53,292 bases of DNA from Gammaproteobacteria bacterium (GTDB lineage: Bacteria; Pseudomonadota; Gammaproteobacteria; Pseudomonadales; Azotimanducaceae). Location of the stretch: contig REEU01000118.1 in assembly GCA_007694905.1 (NCBI GenBank), positions 1 through 53,292 on the forward strand. The letters are read 5' to 3'. Within the stretch, counting starts at the first letter, position 1, and the number at the start of each line of letters is the position of its first letter. The position numbers and the translations under genes are program-made. Positions 50,575 to 53,292 of the stretch are shown piece after piece. The notes beneath the pieces are model-generated. The model ran no database searches. It saw nothing but the letters and a program-made list of their open reading frames with translations, and was not told the DNA's origin.

Positions 50575-52080
50575 TCAACCGGCGGCAGCGGCGCTGCTCG
50601 CGACCACCTCGCGGACCGGCACCGCCTTCCAGAAATAGCGCACGAATCCGCGCAGAGAATCCACCGACTTGATCCGGAACATCATCCGCACCCGGGTGCC
50701 GACTTCGAGGTCGCCCACGTCCACATCGGTGAAATCGGTCATGAAGCGGCCGCCGTTGTCGAACGTGATCATGCCATAGTGACTGGGCGGATTCGGTATG
50801 TAGGTCAGGTAGTCTGCGGACCAGGTGAGAACCTGAGCCGGTTCGTCCCGGAATGCGTAGGGCTCCTGGGTATGGTGGGCCCTGCATTGGGGATTGACGC
50901 AGACGTCGGTCCGCGGGAACTGCAGGGTTCCGCAGCGGGTACAGCGCCCGCCGACCAGGCCGAGCAGCATGTCCCGTTTGCGATACGTCACGGTGAGCGC
51001 CGTCTTGTAGTCGTCGCGCTCCGCCCGCATGCCTTTCTCGAGCGTGATGAGATCGTTGAAGGCGAGGTACTGCTGATAGTTGTCGGTGGATTTGCCCGCG
51101 GCCAGCGCCCCGCGAATACCCAGACGCCCTGCAGGCACCTGGGCAGTCAGCGCAGCGGTCGCCTCGAACACGAGCACGTCGCAGCCCTGGCCGAAGGCCG
51201 CGACCACGATGATATCGCCAGGCTCGACGTCACCCTCGAGTGCGTGCAGCAGCATCACCAAGGCATGAGCGCAACCGCACTCACCCAGCCCGCCGTGCAG
51301 ATTGTCCCGTACCGCCGCATCGGCGATGCCGGCGGATCGCGCGATCCCGGCTACCGCACGTCCGATGGTGGACGGCATGCAGAAGTGCGCAACATCGTCG
51401 GCCGACACCCCGGCTTTCGCAAGCGCCCTGGTAATAGCGGGCGGAACGATCTTGGCGAGGCCCTCATCCCGGATCCAGCGCTCCTCCCAGGTGTATTCGA
51501 ACGCCTCGCCTTCGGCCCGGAAGTGATCGATGAAATCCACGGTCACGCTGTGCCCGCCGCGGAATCGCAGGAGACCGTCATCCGCGCTGACTCTAACTGC
51601 AGCAGCGCCATCACCGTAGGCGAACTCACCTGCCGAACTGGCTTTGGCCCGACGCTGGTCAGAGACCACCACCAGCGCATCCTCGACCTGGCCCCCTGCT
51701 ACCGCAGCCAGCGCTTGCAGCAGCGCAGTGGTTCCAGCGCGCTGGGAGCCGGTCAGATCCAGAGCCATGCAATCACCGTCGAGACCCAGCGCGGTGGCCA
51801 GGATGCCCGCGTTCTGCCGTTCGACGAAGGGGAAGGTCGTGGACGCGAAGTAGATGGCGTCAGGGGACCCGGCGGGCTGGCCCTCACTGCCCTCGCCGAG
51901 GCAATCGCGGGCGGCCTCGACGCCCATGGTGACGGTGTCCTCGTCCCAGTTGCAGAAGCTGCGCTCGCCCTTGCCGCGTGCCTTGATCGCCGGATCGGAC
52001 CAGCTATGGGCTGCGGCTATGGCCTGTCGTGACAGCCGCAGGCGCGGCACGTAGCCCCCGAAGGCAGTGATCCCAGGCAT
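50575..52080 (-). CDS. HMG-CoA-synthase-like protein fused to a DUF35 zinc-ribbon/OB domain
   Basis: A 501-residue fusion. Residues 1-345 have the thiolase-like fold of HMG-CoA synthase: MPGITAFGGYVPRLRLSRQA, NWDEDTVTMGVEAARDCL and SAGEFAYGDGAAAVRVS. By recalled alignment to archaeal HMGS, the nucleophilic Cys (in A-C-K-A-G-T) is Gln113 in GSQRAGTTALL, and the catalytic His (in F-H-x-P) is Cys234 in HFCMPS. Residues about 375-490 are a DUF35 module: a zinc ribbon (Cys380, Cys383, Cys394, Cys399) plus an OB fold. In archaea a DUF35 protein joins thiolase and HMGS in one channelling complex; here DUF35 is fused. AAAGGAG before ATG 52080 decides the start; upstream ATGs lack one. Confidence 0.88.
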   Translation of the reverse strand: MPGITAFGGYVPRLRLSRQAIAAAHSWSDPAIKARGKGERSFCNWDEDTVTMGVEAARDCLGEGSEGQPAGSPDAIYFASTTFPFVERQNAGILATALGLDGDCMALDLTGSQRAGTTALLQALAAVAGGQVEDALVVVSDQRRAKASSAGEFAYGDGAAAVRVSADDGLLRFRGGHSVTVDFIDHFRAEGEAFEYTWEERWIRDEGLAKIVPPAITRALAKAGVSADDVAHFCMPSTIGRAVAGIARSAGIADAAVRDNLHGGLGECGCAHALVMLLHALEGDVEPGDIIVVAAFGQGCDVLVFEATAALTAQVPAGRLGIRGALAAGKSTDNYQQYLAFNDLITLEKGMRAERDDYKTALTVTYRKRDMLLGLVGGRCTRCGTLQFPRTDVCVNPQCRAHHTQEPYAFRDEPAQVLTWSADYLTYIPNPPSHYGMITFDNGGRFMTDFTDVDVGDLEVGTRVRMMFRIKSVDSLRGFVRYFWKAVPVREVVASSAAAAG

Positions 52081-52268
52081 GCCCGCTCCTTTCCACGTGT
52101 TCGTCATCCGAATGCGTCCGCGGCAAGCATAAGCGATGCCTCTCGGCCGCGACAACGCGACGTCCTGATGAAGCGCTTGATCTGGAGCATGGTCTCACGC
52201 GCGCCGGCAAGGCATGCTCCGAATCCGGGGCGCCAATACCGGCGCGCAGGTCAAGGGAGACAGCATCG

Positions 52269-53216
52269 ATGTCCGAACGCCCGGATGTGCTGCAGGTGCG
52301 GCAATACTTCATGGAATTGCAGGAGTCGATCTGCACGGCGCTCGCCGCCGAAGACGGCGAGCAGGACTTCAGCTTCGAGGAGTTGCCCGGACCCGGTGGC
52401 GGCCTCGCACGTCCCCGGGTACTGGCGGACGGACCGGTCATCGAAAAAGCCGCCGTTCAATTCACCCACTCAGTGGGAAGCCAGCTGCCCGCAGCCGCGA
52501 CCGAACGCAACCCTGGCCTTGCGGGGCGCGGTTTCCAGGCCACGGCCATCTCGCTCATCGTTCATCCGCGCAATCCCTATGCGCCCACCACGCACATGAA
52601 CCTGCGCTTCTTCATCGTCGATGCGAAAGAGAACGAACAACCCTTCTGGTACTTCGGCGGCGGTTTCGATCTGACGCCCTACTACGGCTTCGAGGACGAC
52701 GCGATCCATTGGCACAGTCAGGCCCGAGCCGCTTGTGAGCCGTTCGGGGCCGACCTCTATCCGCGCCTGAAGGAATGGTGCGACCGCTACTTCTACCTCG
52801 ACCATCGGGACGAGCAGCGCGGCATCGGCGGGGTGTTCTTCGACGACTGGACCGAGAACGGCTACGAGCAGTCTTTCGCCTTCACCCGCAGTGTCGGGGA
52901 GCACTTCCTGCCCGCCTACATCCCCATCCTGGCTCGCCGCAAGACGCAGGATTACGGCGATCGGGAAAGAGACTTTCAGCTCTACCGCAGGGGTCGCTAC
53001 GCGGAGTTCAACCTGGCCATCGATCGCGGCACCCGCTACGGCATGCAGTCGGGTCGGCGCATCGAGTCGGTGCTTGCATCGCTGCCGCCGCTGGCGGCAT
53101 GGAAATACGCCTGGAAGGCGGAACCCGGTTCCCCGGAAGCGGCGCTGACGGACTACTACCTCAAACCGAGAGATTGGCTGGCGGAGACCTCTGTTGCCGC
53201 CAGCTCCGGCAGCTGA
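52269..53216 (+). CDS. hemF: Oxygen-dependent coproporphyrinogen III oxidase
   Basis: A 315-residue cytoplasmic enzyme that decarboxylates coproporphyrinogen III to protoporphyrinogen IX using O2, in heme synthesis. Conserved blocks seen are GGGLARPRVL, NPYAPTTHMNLRFFIVDAK, WYFGGGFDLTPYYGFEDDAI, GIGGVFFDDW and the C-terminal EFNLAIDRGTRYGMQSGRRI with its AWKYAWKAEPGSPE tail. Length is as expected. AGGGAGA precedes the ATG. It stands alone with 188 bp before it and no other hem gene, and is divergent from the HMGS-like gene. Confidence 0.96.
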   Translation: MSERPDVLQVRQYFMELQESICTALAAEDGEQDFSFEELPGPGGGLARPRVLADGPVIEKAAVQFTHSVGSQLPAAATERNPGLAGRGFQATAISLIVHPRNPYAPTTHMNLRFFIVDAKENEQPFWYFGGGFDLTPYYGFEDDAIHWHSQARAACEPFGADLYPRLKEWCDRYFYLDHRDEQRGIGGVFFDDWTENGYEQSFAFTRSVGEHFLPAYIPILARRKTQDYGDRERDFQLYRRGRYAEFNLAIDRGTRYGMQSGRRIESVLASLPPLAAWKYAWKAEPGSPEAALTDYYLKPRDWLAETSVAASSGS

Positions 53217-53227
53217 CCTGCGACCTA

Positions 53228-53280
53228 GTGTCCCGAACCCGAAGTTCGCAGCACTGTGAGCTTGACTGCGGTTCGGACAC
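53228..53280. terminator. Imperfect long hairpin after hemF
   Basis: Outer arms GTGTCCCGAACC (53228-53239) and GGTTCGGACAC (53270-53280) pair with one bulged base; inner arms AAGTTCGCAG and CTGTGAGCTT pair with two G-T wobbles around a very short loop. It begins 12 bp after the hemF stop. No T-tract follows. It may end the transcript or be a dispersed repeat like that at 6646-6678. Confidence 0.45.
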
Positions 53281-53292
53281 AAGGCGCGCCGA

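Noticed and set aside
50365-52032. A 555-codon frame opposite the HMGS/DUF35 and thiolase genes
   Set aside because: Same shadow effect; the minus-strand proteins are unambiguous.
1-53292. tRNA, rRNA, CRISPR, prophage and insertion sequences
   Set aside because: Looked for in all gaps longer than about 70 bp; none of the needed structures, repeats or transposase motifs was seen.

Overview
The window reads as a chromosomal segment of a high-GC (by eye mid-60s %), aerobic Gammaproteobacterium. The main reasons are the gspE-to-gspM order of a type II secretion locus, oxygen-dependent HemF, an ETF/ETF-QO system, a Zur-type Fur regulator with a classical Zur box, SppA of the long type, and a large TonB-dependent receptor. 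I cannot name a genus. No rRNA, tRNA, CRISPR array, phage or insertion sequence was seen, and genes are tightly packed.

Layout. 0.1-6.6 kb: a TPP enzyme, divergent from a zinc alcohol dehydrogenase, glutathione reductase, a membrane-anchored alkaline phosphatase and a DUF1232 protein. 6.7-13.4 kb: SppA, an acyl-CoA synthetase translationally coupled to a MurF-like ligase outside any dcw cluster, MoaA and a DUF1285 protein. 13.4-17.2 kb: ETF-ubiquinone oxidoreductase divergent from etfB-etfA, which feeds electrons from the acyl-CoA dehydrogenases to quinone. 17.2-18.4 kb: an inverted pair of REP-like elements and pyrB. 18.4-24.8 kb: a 1,000-residue TonB receptor with a clear terminator, facing a three-gene operon (secreted protein, methyltransferase, TPR/2OG-Fe(II) oxygenase). 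25.0-32.6 kb: gspEFGHIJKLM, without gspC, gspD or gspN.

32.7-38.6 kb: a zinc-regulation neighbourhood. A MerC-like membrane protein has a promoter whose -10 is covered by a Zur box; opposite it lies an exported protein of unknown family, and a few kb further a DUF3299 protein and the Zur-type repressor itself. Between them are a pentanucleotide repeat tract, an AT-rich palindrome and an APH/AAA kinase gene. 38.7-46.3 kb: catabolic genes (FAH-family hydrolase, luciferase-like monooxygenase, two acyl-CoA dehydrogenases of which one has a methylsuccinyl-CoA-dehydrogenase-like layout, TauD-type dioxygenase, serine hydrolase). 46.4-49.3 kb: a Spy/CpxP-like periplasmic protein divergent from a BaeSR-like two-component system. 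49.3-53.2 kb: an SCP2-type thiolase and an HMG-CoA-synthase-like protein fused to a DUF35 zinc-ribbon/OB domain, in which the expected active-site Cys is Gln, then hemF.

The strongest candidates for something undescribed are the active-site-altered HMGS-DUF35/thiolase pair and the Zur-box locus with its unknown exported protein. All functional names come from motif recognition by eye; no search was run.
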